Shown: positions 55,596 to 64,000 of the stretch, piece by piece
How the letters are laid out: every line of letters starts with the position of its first letter
Position numbering within the stretch: position 1 is the first letter of the stretch
Assembly: GCA_047291315.1 (NCBI GenBank)
Contig: JBDPYZ010000001.1
Coordinates: 217,200 to 281,199, forward strand
Length of the DNA: 64,000 nt
Reading direction: 5' to 3'
Source of the DNA: Arsenophonus fragariae
Lineage (GTDB): Bacteria > Pseudomonadota > Gammaproteobacteria > Enterobacterales > Enterobacteriaceae
The notes under the pieces: model-generated
What the model was told of the DNA's origin: nothing
Database searches by the model: none
What the model saw: only the letters and a program-made list of their open reading frames with translations
Program-made: the position numbers and the translations under genes

Positions 55596-56090
55596 TTATT
55601 CGTTAATCGTTACACGTTTAATGATAACATCTTCAACTGGTACATCTTGATGTAAGCCACTACGGCCCGTTTCGACTCCTTTAATTTTCTCAACAATATC
55701 CATTCCTTCAACCACTTCGCCAAAGACACAATAACCCCAACCATTTTGCTGTTCTGATCTGAAATTTAGAAAGTCGTTGTTGACAACATTAATAAAGAAT
55801 TGTGCTGTTGCTGAATGCGGATCATTGGTTCTCGCCATTGCGAGAGTACCACGGTTATTTTTTAATCCGTTATTTGCTTCATTTTTGATTGAATCCTTAG
55901 TCGTTTTTTGCTGCATTCCTGGTTCAAAACCGCCACCCTGGATCATAAATCCATTAATAACGCGATGAAAAATTGTGTTATCGTAAAATCCATCACGACA
56001 ATAGTTTAAAAAATTTTTTACCGTTATTGGTGATTTTTCATCAAAGGTTTTAATGACAATATCGCCTAAATTGGTGTAAAAAGTTACCAT
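55596..56090 (-). CDS. ppiB: PpiB, cytoplasmic peptidyl-prolyl isomerase (cyclophilin B)
   Basis: Cyclophilin-type cis-trans prolyl isomerase, 164 aa from ATG 56090 (MVTFYTNLGDIVIKTF), as in E. coli. Catalytic features: FHRVINGFMIQGGGF (Arg/Phe active site, about 42-56), AMARTNDPHSATAQFFINV (about 85-103), and WGYCVFGEVVEGMD. Upstream of lpxH, divergent from cysS. Confidence 0.97.
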   Translation of the reverse strand: MVTFYTNLGDIVIKTFDEKSPITVKNFLNYCRDGFYDNTIFHRVINGFMIQGGGFEPGMQQKTTKDSIKNEANNGLKNNRGTLAMARTNDPHSATAQFFINVVNNDFLNFRSEQQNGWGYCVFGEVVEGMDIVEKIKGVETGRSGLHQDVPVEDVIIKRVTINE

Positions 56091-56362
56091 AATCACTATC
56101 CTGATAAATCGTTATGTGTAATGTAAAAATCAAAATAATTAATTTAAAGTAGATCAACTATTTTATACCATATTGTGCTGATTGCGTAAGTATTTGTGGA
56201 ATATTGAATAATTTCCTTGCGCTCTGTAGTTGCATAACTCAAAATATATGGTTTCAATAGCAATTGTTTATTGGTAGCAAGGGTATCCTTGCATAGTTTT
56301 ATAATCAAAGTAATAGATTTACCGCATGCTCCGCATTTACCGCCGATGATGGAAAAGTCTCA

Positions 56363-57754
56363 ATGTTGAAAATTTATAATACACTAAGTCGTCAAAAAGA
56401 AGAGTTTAGACCGATTACTCCAGGCAAAATTGGCATGTACGTGTGTGGTGTTACTATTTATGATTTATGTCATATCGGCCATGGTAGAACTTTTGTCGCT
56501 TTTGATGTGATTAGCAATTATTTACGTTATCTTGGTTATGATCTGACTTATGTACGTAATATTACTGACGTGGATGATAAGATCATCAAACAGGCAGCTG
56601 AAAATAGTGAAACATGTGACGCTTTGACATCACGCATGTTGGTTGAAATGTATAAGGATTTTGATGCATTAAATATTTTGCGACCCGATTTTGAACCAAG
56701 AGCAACTTACCATATTAAAGAAATTATTGATTTAACCGCGAGACTGATTGAGCGCGGTCATGCTTATATTGCAGATAATGGCGATGTCATGTTCGCTATT
56801 AATAGCGATCCTGATTATGGATTATTATCCCGCCAGGATCTTGAGCAATTACAAGCTGGAGCACGTGTTGAAGTTGTCTATGCCAAACTTAATCCATTAG
56901 ATTTTGTACTATGGAAAATGTCTAAACCCAATGAGCCAAGTTGGTCCTCTCCTTGGGGTAATGGGCGGCCAGGTTGGCATATTGAGTGTTCCGCCATGAA
57001 TGGTAAGCAACTGGGTAAACATTTTGATATCCATGGTGGAGGGGCAGATTTGATGTTTCCTCATCATGAAAATGAAATAGCCCAATCAACCTGTGCCCAT
57101 GATGGACAATATGTAAATTATTGGATGCATACTGGAATGGTTATGGTTGATCGGGAGAAAATGTCAAAATCATTAAATAACTTCTTTACCATTCGTGATG
57201 TATTGACGCATTATGATGCCGAAACGGTGCGTTATTTTTTATTATCAGGGCATTACCGTAGCCAATTAAATTATACCGAAGAGAATTTAAAGAAAGCACG
57301 TACAGCACTTGAGCGTTTTTATACCGCTTTACGGGATACGGATATTAATAATGTTAAATCTGCTGAAAATAAAATATTTAAGTTACGTTTTATGGAAGCA
57401 ATGAATAATGACTTCAATACGCCGGAGGCATATTCCGTTCTATTTGATTTGGCAAGAGAAATTAATCGATTGAAAGTCGATGATATAGCGACGGCAAATG
57501 GGTTAGCAGTACAATTACGACAATTAGCAAATATATTGGGGTTATTAACTCAAAATCCTGAACAATTCTTACAAAGCCGAGCACAAGTTTCTCATAGTGC
57601 TGAAATAGAAAAAATTGAGGTATTAATTAAGCAACGTAATGATGCACGCAAAAACAAACTATGGGCGCAGGCTGATTTGGCGCGTGATGAACTTACTCAA
57701 ATAGGCATTATATTAGAGGATAGTCCGCAAGGAACCGTATGGCGTCGTAAGTAA
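56363..57754 (+). CDS. cysS: Cysteinyl-tRNA synthetase
   Basis: Essential class I aminoacyl-tRNA synthetase, 463 aa (E. coli 461). HIGH motif seen as CHIGHGRTF (about 36-44), zinc ligands Cys in CGVTIYDLC and HIECSAMN, HHENEIAQS, and KMSKS as EKMSKSLNNF (about 266-275). C-terminal anticodon-binding domain to 463. Start ATG 56363 (MLKIYNTLSRQKEEF). Intact. Confidence 0.98.
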   Translation: MLKIYNTLSRQKEEFRPITPGKIGMYVCGVTIYDLCHIGHGRTFVAFDVISNYLRYLGYDLTYVRNITDVDDKIIKQAAENSETCDALTSRMLVEMYKDFDALNILRPDFEPRATYHIKEIIDLTARLIERGHAYIADNGDVMFAINSDPDYGLLSRQDLEQLQAGARVEVVYAKLNPLDFVLWKMSKPNEPSWSSPWGNGRPGWHIECSAMNGKQLGKHFDIHGGGADLMFPHHENEIAQSTCAHDGQYVNYWMHTGMVMVDREKMSKSLNNFFTIRDVLTHYDAETVRYFLLSGHYRSQLNYTEENLKKARTALERFYTALRDTDINNVKSAENKIFKLRFMEAMNNDFNTPEAYSVLFDLAREINRLKVDDIATANGLAVQLRQLANILGLLTQNPEQFLQSRAQVSHSAEIEKIEVLIKQRNDARKNKLWAQADLARDELTQIGIILEDSPQGTVWRRK

Positions 57755-57861
57755 AAAAAACAGTATCAAATTTTAGTCTATATGTTGTTGTTAGATTGAT
57801 TGTCTTTAGGTGAGTTCGGTTTGTCATGTAGCATGAATATTTTCTTATAAGATGAAAATTT

Positions 57862-58797
57862 TCATTTAAGTGGCATTAGTTGAATATATTTCATCACTTG
57901 TGTTAATTCATGTTTATCGGCCAAATCGACATTGGCTTGGCTAAGCGTTAAGTCCGAAATAGCAGTGGTTAAACGGAATGGTTCTTCGTAGGATTTATTC
58001 ATCATAAATCAATCCAGCTACCATTGAATCGCCAGTGCCAATTGTGCTAATAATTTTACACTCGGGCGGTTTTGCCAACCATGTTCCGCTATCATTAATC
58101 CACATAGCTCCCTTTTTCCCTAATGAAATAATTAATTATGTGGCTAATACCGTATTTTTTTATCCTAAGGCTGCTTGTTGAATATCCAGTAAAGTAGGTA
58201 ATGAATGACCCGCCCAAATTTCCAGTTCATATCGATTGGGTTTGATTAGCCAGGGTGATGCTTTTAAACCAGTAGCAAATGTGGCACGGCGACTTCAAAT
58301 ACCAGCCGTGGACAATGACGACATAATGGTTGCATCCATTGGCTAAAAGCGTCAGGGGAGATACCGTCTGGAAGATTGCCACTGATAGATATAACATTAA
58401 AGGAGTTTAATCAGCTTAATGAATTTTTACTAAATAAAGACCAATCTTAGGGTGTAACCTGAAAGCCAGAAAAATTAAAGTTAGTGACTAAGCCATTATT
58501 GTTTTCCATTAATTTGACATTAATACGTGTACATCCTTCGATCAACTGAAAACGGTCTTCAATATCAAATTGTTGCAAGGTTTTTTGAAATCCAGCTTAG
58601 TTTTCTTTGCGGAGAAATCTACCCGGAGTAACCGAGAGACCAAGTTATTTAAGGATCGTAGCAACATTAACGCCTTTGCCGGCGGCATGTAGTCCAGCAG
58701 TTTCGACCAGATTGACTTCACCTGGTTTGATCAGGTTAGTCAGCCCAATCAAATCATAGGCTGTATTTAGTGTAATTGTTGTAACTTTTTGATTCAT
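57862..58797 (-). pseudogene. fruK: FruK, 1-phosphofructokinase remnant
   Basis: Remnant of fructose-1-phosphate kinase of the fructose PTS pathway (PfkB family). Start ATG 58797 gives VTTITLNTAYDLIGLTNLI, then AGLHAAGKGVNVATILK followed by stop, and after it RINVKLMENNNGLVTNFNFS, another stop, and a C-terminal VMKYIQLMPLK ending at TGA 57862-57864. The length (312 codons) is full, so decay is by point changes and small shifts. In E. coli fruK is elsewhere, in fruBKA; no fruA or fruB piece is seen here. Confidence 0.9.
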
Positions 58798-59250
58798 ATG
58801 GCCTACTTACTGAAGATGTCATATATTGATTAAATATTAAGTTCTATTGATAATGGAATTTTCTGTCTTATTACTAATAAAAATAAAGAGGCTGGTTTTT
58901 ATTATTAAATAGTGTATTGCCATTTAATATTCAATAGATAACGGAATAGATTATCATACTATTTTTAATTTAAATTGAATTTAAAGATTGATCGATAATA
59001 ATGTTGCTATTATTTGATGTTTAAGATGATAAAAATAATGGTTTTAAATATCTGCTTTTGGCATTGATGATAAACAAATCAACAAGTTTTTATCCATTTT
59101 GTGGGAAAGTCAAAACCACCGTGAAACAGGTGGTTAAGTCTATTAATGAGATTAAATGACGCTAAACTGATACACCAATTTTTTTTACTTACTTGATATT
59201 TTATAATAAAAAAACAGATCAAAATACTGCTTAATATAGGTAAAGTTTGT
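58798..59250. other. Spacer between fruK and levansucrase relics
   Basis: About 450 bp of AT-rich DNA. The only structure is a 7-bp hairpin AACCACC (59114-59120) / GGTGGTT (59129-59135), which might be a terminator remnant or a subterminal hairpin of a lost element. Nothing coding is recognised. Confidence 0.45.
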
Positions 59251-60507
59251 CTATCTTACCACTATATTTTTGATGGCTGGAATAAAGCCATAATCAAACT
59301 GTTTGACTACAAAAGTTCTATTTTCGACAAATTTTAATTTGAACAGTTGGGGCTTCGGTACCACCTATACGAAATTTGTCACCACGACCAGGAACATTAT
59401 CAATAAATGAAGTGACAAGACCATTAGGCATAATATAATATGAGTAAGTTTGAAATGGTTGAGAAGATGGGTTGCCTAACACTAAACCAGAGCCAGAGCC
59501 GTCAAGTGGTTGTAGGGGCCGAATAATGAATCGCTGACAAAACCATAAACCCATAAACACTATTCGGGTCTTTCAAACCATCAGCATAGTGTATTTATGT
59601 AATGGTAAAAAGATAATATTTACTATTTTTAAACACAAAATGTGGGCGTTCTGTTTGATTATTCACACCCACAGCGGTGATCAATGGAGGAAGTAAATTA
59701 TTTCTCGCTCTGTCTTTTGCAACCGCAAAACCAATACAACCGACTTGATACTTAGCACCGTCCATATCCTGAAAATCTGGTGGAACATCACCCATATCAT
59801 AGCTAGAAATAATGTGAGAGCCTCTGTCGCCAGCAACATTACCTTCAAAAACCATATAAAGATTACCATCATTCGGATCAATGGAAGGACAGGGATTGCG
59901 GAAATTCCAATACTCATTCTGTCCCTCTATCTGGTAATAAACGCCATCGGTAGAGAAAAGCGAAATAACCTTGTTAAGGCCACTTAGTTTGACACTATCA
60001 TGGTACAGTTTGTACTTACCACTAATTTTAGCGGATAGTGTCTCCAGGTGAAATACAGGTATAACAAAGATCAATATCACCGCTATCATTTAGTAAAATA
60101 GGAGTACCGGCCCATTCACGCTCCATTGGTGATACTCCATCATTTATTACTCGTCCACCTTATTGCCAACTCTTGCTATTTTTGGCGTACCAAAAGCACA
60201 TGCGGGCTCGGTCATGTCGATCATTCCAGTCTTTAATAATGTCGTAATTACCATTTTTGTCTTTAAATCGGTCGGGTTGTTTAATTGCAGTGAGGGTAAA
60301 AATAATTGACCAATCATTCACTGATACAATATTGCCTTCAAGATTTCGTAATGGCATAGTATCCCAGATAGCTAAATTTTCACTCATAACAGGGAAGTCA
60401 ATGCTCACCTTGGGTTGAGTTGTTGTCGGATCATCGAAATGAACCTTAGGCGCATCAGCTCGAGTCCAACAACTAGTAATAACTCTGTCTCTTAGTATGT
60501 CGATGAT
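59251..60507 (-). pseudogene. Levansucrase (GH68) remnant of the Erwinia/Pseudomonas type
   Basis: Remnant of a secreted glycoside hydrolase family 68 enzyme that splits sucrose and polymerises fructose to levan. A good ribosome site AAGGAG (60521-60516) precedes ATC where ATG is expected (60507). Collinear pieces: CWTRADAPKVHFDDPTTTQP, NLAIWDTMPLRNLEG (catalytic nucleophile Asp in WDT), stop at 60160, EREWAGTPILLNDSGDIDL, YWNFRNPCPSIDPNDG (RDP motif changed to RNP, losing the transition-state Asp), NQTERPHFVF (acid/base Glu), GLVLGNPSSQPFQTYSYY and FRIGGTEAPTVQI. About 419 codons, full length. Lost start, stops, frameshifts and a lost catalytic residue. Confidence 0.93.
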
Positions 60508-60861
60508 TTGTTAATCTCCTTACCTTTATAGGAGTCTTTGATTTAACAGCAAAAAATAGATTTTTAACGTTAAAAATCTGTCGTCTACTACACAACAGAA
60601 TGGAATAAAAACGACTCGTGGTTGCTTAATAGAAGAAAAGCGAGTAGTGGTGTAGGTAGTGGTAAATATATTGAAATATCAAATAATCAACAAATAGATG
60701 GTTCTTGTTATCTAACCTTGGTATAACGAGTTGATGATACATTTTTTAATAGATATTGGTTTGAATAGTGTTAGTACTGAAATAAAAGGTAAAGATTTAT
60801 AACAAAAATAGATCATTTTACCTCTATATAAATTATTCAATCTTAAGTTTTAGGGGTGTAT
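60508..60861. other. Spacer before the ogr-like gene
   Basis: About 350 bp, AT-rich, no coding sequence recognised. It includes the levansucrase ribosome site at 60516-60521 and should include a promoter for the downstream plus-strand gene. Confidence 0.45.
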
Positions 60862-61050
60862 ATGATGCGTTGCCCAGTTTGTAAAAATATCGCCCATACT
60901 AGAACGAGGCGTTACTTAACTAACAAAACGAAGGAATCTTATTATCAATGTCAAAACATAATATGTTCTTCTACCTTTAAAACATTAGACAGTTTAGCCA
61001 GAATAATTTTTGAGCCAGAGACAGAAGAAAATTTTACCATTGTTACCTGA
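60862..61050 (+). CDS. Ogr/Delta-like zinc-finger phage late-gene activator (orphan)
   Basis: Small C4 zinc-finger transcription activator of the P2 Ogr / P4 Delta family, which switches on phage late promoters through RNA polymerase alpha. 62 aa from ATG 60862 (MMRCPVCKNIAHTRTRRYLT), with AGGGG 60852-60856 upstream; ATG 60865 is equally good. The four Cys fit the family spacing: CPVC and CQNIICSS (Cys about 4, 7, 30, 35), with the typical YYQCQN and a TF following. Intact but no P2-like structural genes are near, so it looks like a left-over or recruited regulator. Confidence 0.87.
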   Translation: MMRCPVCKNIAHTRTRRYLTNKTKESYYQCQNIICSSTFKTLDSLARIIFEPETEENFTIVT

Positions 61051-61161
61051 TAAGAATAATATTATAAAATATTCATTCATTAGCTTTAAAAAGTAGCAAG
61101 TCACTACTTAAAAATTAGCCCCGTTAAAGGGCATTGTTAAACATTTTTTTATAATTGATGA

Positions 61162-61374
61162 TTACTTTTTAACTATTGCGCAGTTATTAGCTAAAGTGAC
61201 AATATTATTTTTACTGATTTTACAGCGTTTACGGGTTTCAATTTCACCGTCAACTTTTACATCACCTTGGACGATAAGCGCTTTGGCTGCGGCTCCGCTT
61301 TCCACCCAACCTTGCAATTTCAATAAATCACATAATTTAATATAGGGCTGTCCATCAAGATGAAAAATTTCCAT
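61162..61374 (-). CDS. ybcJ: YbcJ, S4-like RNA-binding protein
   Basis: Small S4-domain protein, 70 aa (E. coli 70), RNA-binding and possibly ribosome-related. The S4 fold is obvious: YIKLCDLLKLQGWVESGAAA, then KALIVQGDVKVDGEIETRKR. Next to folD on the same strand with 23 bp between, as in E. coli, so probably one transcript. Confidence 0.95.
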   Translation of the reverse strand: MEIFHLDGQPYIKLCDLLKLQGWVESGAAAKALIVQGDVKVDGEIETRKRCKISKNNIVTLANNCAIVKK

Positions 61375-61397
61375 TTTATAGCCTATTGGTTAGTATT

Positions 61398-62255
61398 TTA
61401 AATATCGTGGTATTCCTCACAAGCTTGTAAGGTATTTTGCATTAGTGTAGTCACTGTCATTGGGCCAACGCCACCAGGCACAGGGGTGATCCAGCTAGTG
61501 TGTTGTCGTGCTTCTTGATAACAAACATCCCCGGTAACTTTTCCGTTCTCCAGTCGATTAATTCCCACATCCATAACAATGGCGCCAGATTTTATCCATT
61601 CGCCTGGAATAAAATTTGCTTTACCGATAGCCACGACTAGTAAATCAGCCTGCTCAACATGATAACGTAAATTAGTGGTAAAACGGTGAGCGATGGTAGT
61701 TGTACAACCAGCAAGTAACAATTCCAGGCTCATAGGGCGACCTACGATATTTGAAGCGCCAACGATAACCGCATTTAAACCAAGTAAATTAATCTGATAG
61801 CGCTCAAGTAAAGTAATAATACCGCGAGGTGTACAAGGGCGTAGTCTTGGCGCACGTTGGCAAAGATGGCCTATGTTATAAGGATGAAAACCGTCAACAT
61901 CTTTGTCTGGATGTATATGTTCTAATATCTTGACATAGTCAATAGTTTTGGGCAGAGGTAATTGAACCAGGATCCCGTCAATTGCCTTGTCATTATTCAG
62001 TTGATCAATTAATTGTGAAAGTTCAGACTCAGTGGTGTTTTCCGCTAAATCATATGAGCGAGAAACAAAACCAACCGCTTCACATGTGCGACGTTTACTA
62101 TTTACGTAGATCTGTGAAGCCGGATCATTACCGACTAAAATGACTGCAAGCCCGGGAGCTCGCTTGCCTAGTGAAAGCCTCAATTTAACTTTTTCGGCAA
62201 GTTCCTGTCTGATTGTTTCGGAAATCATTTTTCCATCAATAATTTTTGCTGACAT
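61398..62255 (-). CDS. folD: FolD, bifunctional methylene-THF dehydrogenase / methenyl-THF cyclohydrolase
   Basis: Makes 10-formyl-THF for purine and fMet-tRNA synthesis. 285 aa (E. coli 288). Catalytic Lys in SQIYVNSKRRTCE (about residue 56), LVQLPLPKTID, cofactor site VIVGASNIVGRPM (about 162-174), and signature PVTPGGVGPMTVTTL-like ITPVPGGVGPMTVTTLMQNT (about 256-275). Intact; supports the purine genes kept upstream. Confidence 0.97.
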   Translation of the reverse strand: MSAKIIDGKMISETIRQELAEKVKLRLSLGKRAPGLAVILVGNDPASQIYVNSKRRTCEAVGFVSRSYDLAENTTESELSQLIDQLNNDKAIDGILVQLPLPKTIDYVKILEHIHPDKDVDGFHPYNIGHLCQRAPRLRPCTPRGIITLLERYQINLLGLNAVIVGASNIVGRPMSLELLLAGCTTTIAHRFTTNLRYHVEQADLLVVAIGKANFIPGEWIKSGAIVMDVGINRLENGKVTGDVCYQEARQHTSWITPVPGGVGPMTVTTLMQNTLQACEEYHDI

Positions 62256-62375
62256 TTATTTTATTAATCCATATAAGACGTTGGGATACTTCTATTTTGT
62301 CAGAAGAAAGCGATGCTGTCAGTTTTATTAGTAGCCAGAAAATGAACAGATAGATAATTTGTGACTGAAAAGACA

Positions 62376-62403
62376 TTGACTCAGTGCTCAGCAACCGTAT
62401 AAT
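62376..62403 (+). promoter_or_regulatory. Promoter of tRNA-Arg
   Basis: TTGACT (62376-62381), 16-bp spacer, TATAAT (62398-62403): near-consensus sigma-70 promoter about 40 bp before the tRNA. Confidence 0.8.
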
Positions 62404-62441
62404 CCAACGACATTATTTATTATTGAAAATTACCTTTCTAA

Positions 62442-62518
62442 GCGTCCTTAGCTCAGCTGGATAGAGCAACGGCCTTCTAAGCCGTAGGTCACAGGTTCGA
62501 ATCCTGTAGGGCGTGCCA
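62442..62518 (+). tRNA. argU: tRNA-Arg(UCU)
   Basis: 77-nt cloverleaf: acceptor GCGTCCT / AGGGCGT, D-loop AGCTCAGCTGGATAGAG, anticodon loop CTTCTAA with anticodon TCT reading AGA, T-loop GGTTCGAATCC, encoded CCA at 62516-62518. G1-U72 is a wobble pair. In E. coli this is argU, the attachment site of prophage DLP12; here an integrase relic follows immediately. Confidence 0.97.
62496..62518. other. Likely phage attachment site in the 3' end of tRNA-Arg
   Basis: The integrase relic lies only 26 bp from the tRNA 3' end and is of the type that inserts at argU in E. coli. The T-arm to CCA end of the tRNA is the usual crossover region. The second att copy would be outside the window. Confidence 0.5.
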
Positions 62519-62543
62519 ATGAAATCAATGGGTTAGATGACAT

Positions 62544-63717
62544 TCAACCTTTTAGTATTTTTAAGTGGGACAAATTTGGGACATGATTTGAGATTTTTCT
62601 ATTAAACCTGTCAAAAACTCCGTCAATTTGTTTAGCATGTTCAGTAAGATGATTAGGCGCTAAGTGTGCATATCGCCTTACCATTTCAACTGATTCCCAT
62701 CCACCCATTTCTTGTAGAACTGAAAGTGGAACGCCAGATTGAATTAACCAACTAGCCCATGTGTGTCTCAGGTCATGAAAACGAAAATTTTCTATTCCGG
62801 CTCGTTTCAATGCCGCTCTCCATGCTGTATTAGAATCGACACGCATTTTTCTAATCGGATTTGTTTGTGAGCCATCAGATCGTTTTGTTGACTTTGTATG
62901 TACGAACACCCATTTTTGATGATTACCCAATTGTTGTGTCAGAATGCAGCAAGCCGTATCGTTTAGAGCTACTCCTATAGCTTTTCCCGATTTGCTGTTT
63001 TCTGGCTCTATCCATGCCACTTTTCTTTGCATGTCAATTTGTGACCATGCTAAATTAATGATATTTGAACGACGTAAACCCGTCGCAAGCGCAAATTCAA
63101 CCGTCGATCTAAGTGGTTCAGGACATTCACTGATTAATCTTTCTGCATCATCCGGTTCTAACCATCTAATACGTTTTTTTCTAGCCGACGGAACCTTAAT
63201 AACAGGTGATTTTTCTATCCATTTCCAATCTCTTTCAGCAGATCTCATCATTGATTTAAGTAGTGCCAAATGCTTGGCTTTTGTTGCTGTAGAAACGTCT
63301 TTCTCTTTATAAGTGGGTATCTCTACTCCTTTTCTTTTTGCTGACTGAGCCTTACTTTTCCATCTTACATTGTTCCTGCCTATTTTTCATTTTGCTAATA
63401 GCATTATATATTTTTGCTTCTGTAATATCTTTTAATCGGGTACCATTAAAATGCAGGAGCCAAAAACCAAGCCTCCCCTTGTCATCATCTAGAGATTTTT
63501 TATTGGCCTTCTCTTCGACCCATCTCAAGCAGGCTTCATTAAATGTAACATTAGGAAAATCATCTAACTTTGCTATTCTCCATAATTCAGCTTTTCGTTT
63601 GTCGTGCAACTCCTGAGCTTGTTTTTTGTCCTCTGTGCCAAGAGATTCTTTAATTCTTTTTCCGTACGGTGTTGAGTTGCTACCGTACCAAATTTTACCA
63701 CGTTTGAAGATTGACAT
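62544..63717 (-). pseudogene. DLP12-type tyrosine integrase, one frameshift
   Basis: Phage integrase very similar to DLP12 IntD. N-terminal part from ATG 63717 (MSIFKRGKIWYGSNSTPYGK) runs 121 codons to a stop at 63352. The bridge SAKRKGVEIPTYKEKDVSTA is in another frame that continues as the 241-codon C-terminal part. Catalytic residues are all there: Arg in TGLRRSNIINL, HDLRHTWASWLIQSG, Tyr in VRRYAHLAPNHL. The single +1/-1 shift near 63365 is the only lesion seen, so loss is recent or is a sequencing error. Confidence 0.9.
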
Positions 63718-63941
63718 TGTTTACTCCTGATGACATCAATCTCGCTCTCGGCGAGAGTATTGATCGAATTTTTAACGGCTTCAATACAAGCTTCTTTTGT
63801 AAATAAATAAGGTTATTTCTTTTTGTATGGATTTTTTCGTTGATAACTAATAATTCCAAGCTTGCACCAATTGGTAAGAGTGTCTTCACTTATTCCTATC
63901 ATTTTTACTGCTTCTTGCCGAGTTAAAGTCGTTTTGTTCAT
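63573..63941 (-). pseudogene. Excisionase-like MerR-type HTH protein with premature stop
   Basis: Small helix-turn-helix protein in the excisionase position. ATG 63941, preceded by GAGGAAT, gives MNKTTLTRQEAVKMIGISED and TLTNWCKLGIISYQ, a MerR/AlpA-like fold, then stops after 42 codons at TAA 63813-63815. The same frame continues past the stop with PYLFTKEACIEAVKNSINTL, so one TCA-to-TAA style change would explain it. The frame stays open to 63573 and overlaps the integrase start, the true 3' end being uncertain. Confidence 0.65.
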
Positions 63942-64000
63942 TACATTCCTCATTCAAAACTCACGCTATTCTCAGGTGCTTCATTGCCCCACAGATCCCA

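Noticed and set aside
59114..59135. Hairpin AACCACC / GGTGGTT as the end of an IS200/IS605-type element
   Set aside because: No transposase, no second end and no characteristic target sequence; it may simply be a terminator remnant.
62944..63312. Plus-strand open frame of 122 codons inside the integrase
   Set aside because: Antisense to a clearly homologous integrase; no motif and no start signal.
1..64000. CRISPR arrays, rRNA operons, insertion sequences
   Set aside because: No regularly spaced repeats, no rRNA sequence and no transposase gene or fragment was recognised in any frame.

Overview
The window is AT-rich enterobacterial chromosome (Gammaproteobacteria, Enterobacterales). Its backbone follows the Escherichia coli order from yajL to argU almost gene for gene, with large blocks missing: panE; fadM, cof, mdlAB, glnK, amtB and tesB; ybaZ to maa; acrR; aes; fsr; tesA. 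About 37 protein genes look intact and about 21 are recognisable but broken by frameshifts, stops or deletions. No insertion sequence, rRNA or CRISPR array is visible. This mix of low GC, collinear core genes and many young pseudogenes fits a host-restricted insect symbiont in mid-reduction. An Arsenophonus-like organism is my best guess, but that is inference from overall character.

Layout. 1-9.6 kb (mostly minus): broken yajL and yajQ, intact yajR, the complete cyoABCDE quinol oxidase operon, broken ampG, lipoprotein yajG. 9.9-19.3 kb (plus): bolA, tig, clpP, clpX, lon, hupB, ppiD, a protein-quality block with recognisable heat-shock (sigma-32) promoters before clpP and lon. 19.5-28.7 kb: decay zone with ybaV, queC, acrB, acrA, mscK and rsmS relics around 4.5S RNA (ffs) and hha-tomB. 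28.7-37 kb: priC, apt, dnaX (conserved tau/gamma frameshift site), ybaB, recR, htpG, adk, hemH. 37.4-38.5 kb: a dead wzz between hemH and gsk, probably the last trace of an O-antigen cluster. 38.6-48.7 kb: gsk, ybaL, broken ushA and ybaK, ybaP, copA and cueR with a clear CueR operator. 48.6-53 kb: a continuous graveyard (ybbJ, qmcA, ybbN, ybbO, an MFS carrier). 53-57.8 kb: purK, purE, lpxH, ppiB, cysS. 57.9-61 kb: accessory relics (fruK, a levansucrase, an intact orphan phage Ogr/Delta activator). 61-64 kb: ybcJ, folD, tRNA-Arg(UCU) and a broken DLP12-type integrase and excisionase at the tRNA.

How it works together. What survives is housekeeping: aerobic respiration (cyo, with heme O from cyoE and heme from hemH), protein folding and turnover (tig, clpXP, lon, htpG, ppiD, ppiB), replication and repair (dnaX, priC, recR, ybaB), purine salvage and synthesis (apt, gsk, purEK, adk), one-carbon metabolism (folD), lipid A synthesis (lpxH), and copper export (copA/cueR). 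What has died is environmental: multidrug efflux, osmotic channels, murein recycling, periplasmic nucleotide scavenging, queuosine synthesis, O-antigen chain-length control, and sucrose/fructose use. No unmistakably new system was found. The most unusual items are the divergent HU protein at hupB, the dead levansucrase-fruK pair, the orphan Ogr activator, the acrA-mscK deletion junction, and a C10T9 tract in an otherwise AT-rich spacer.
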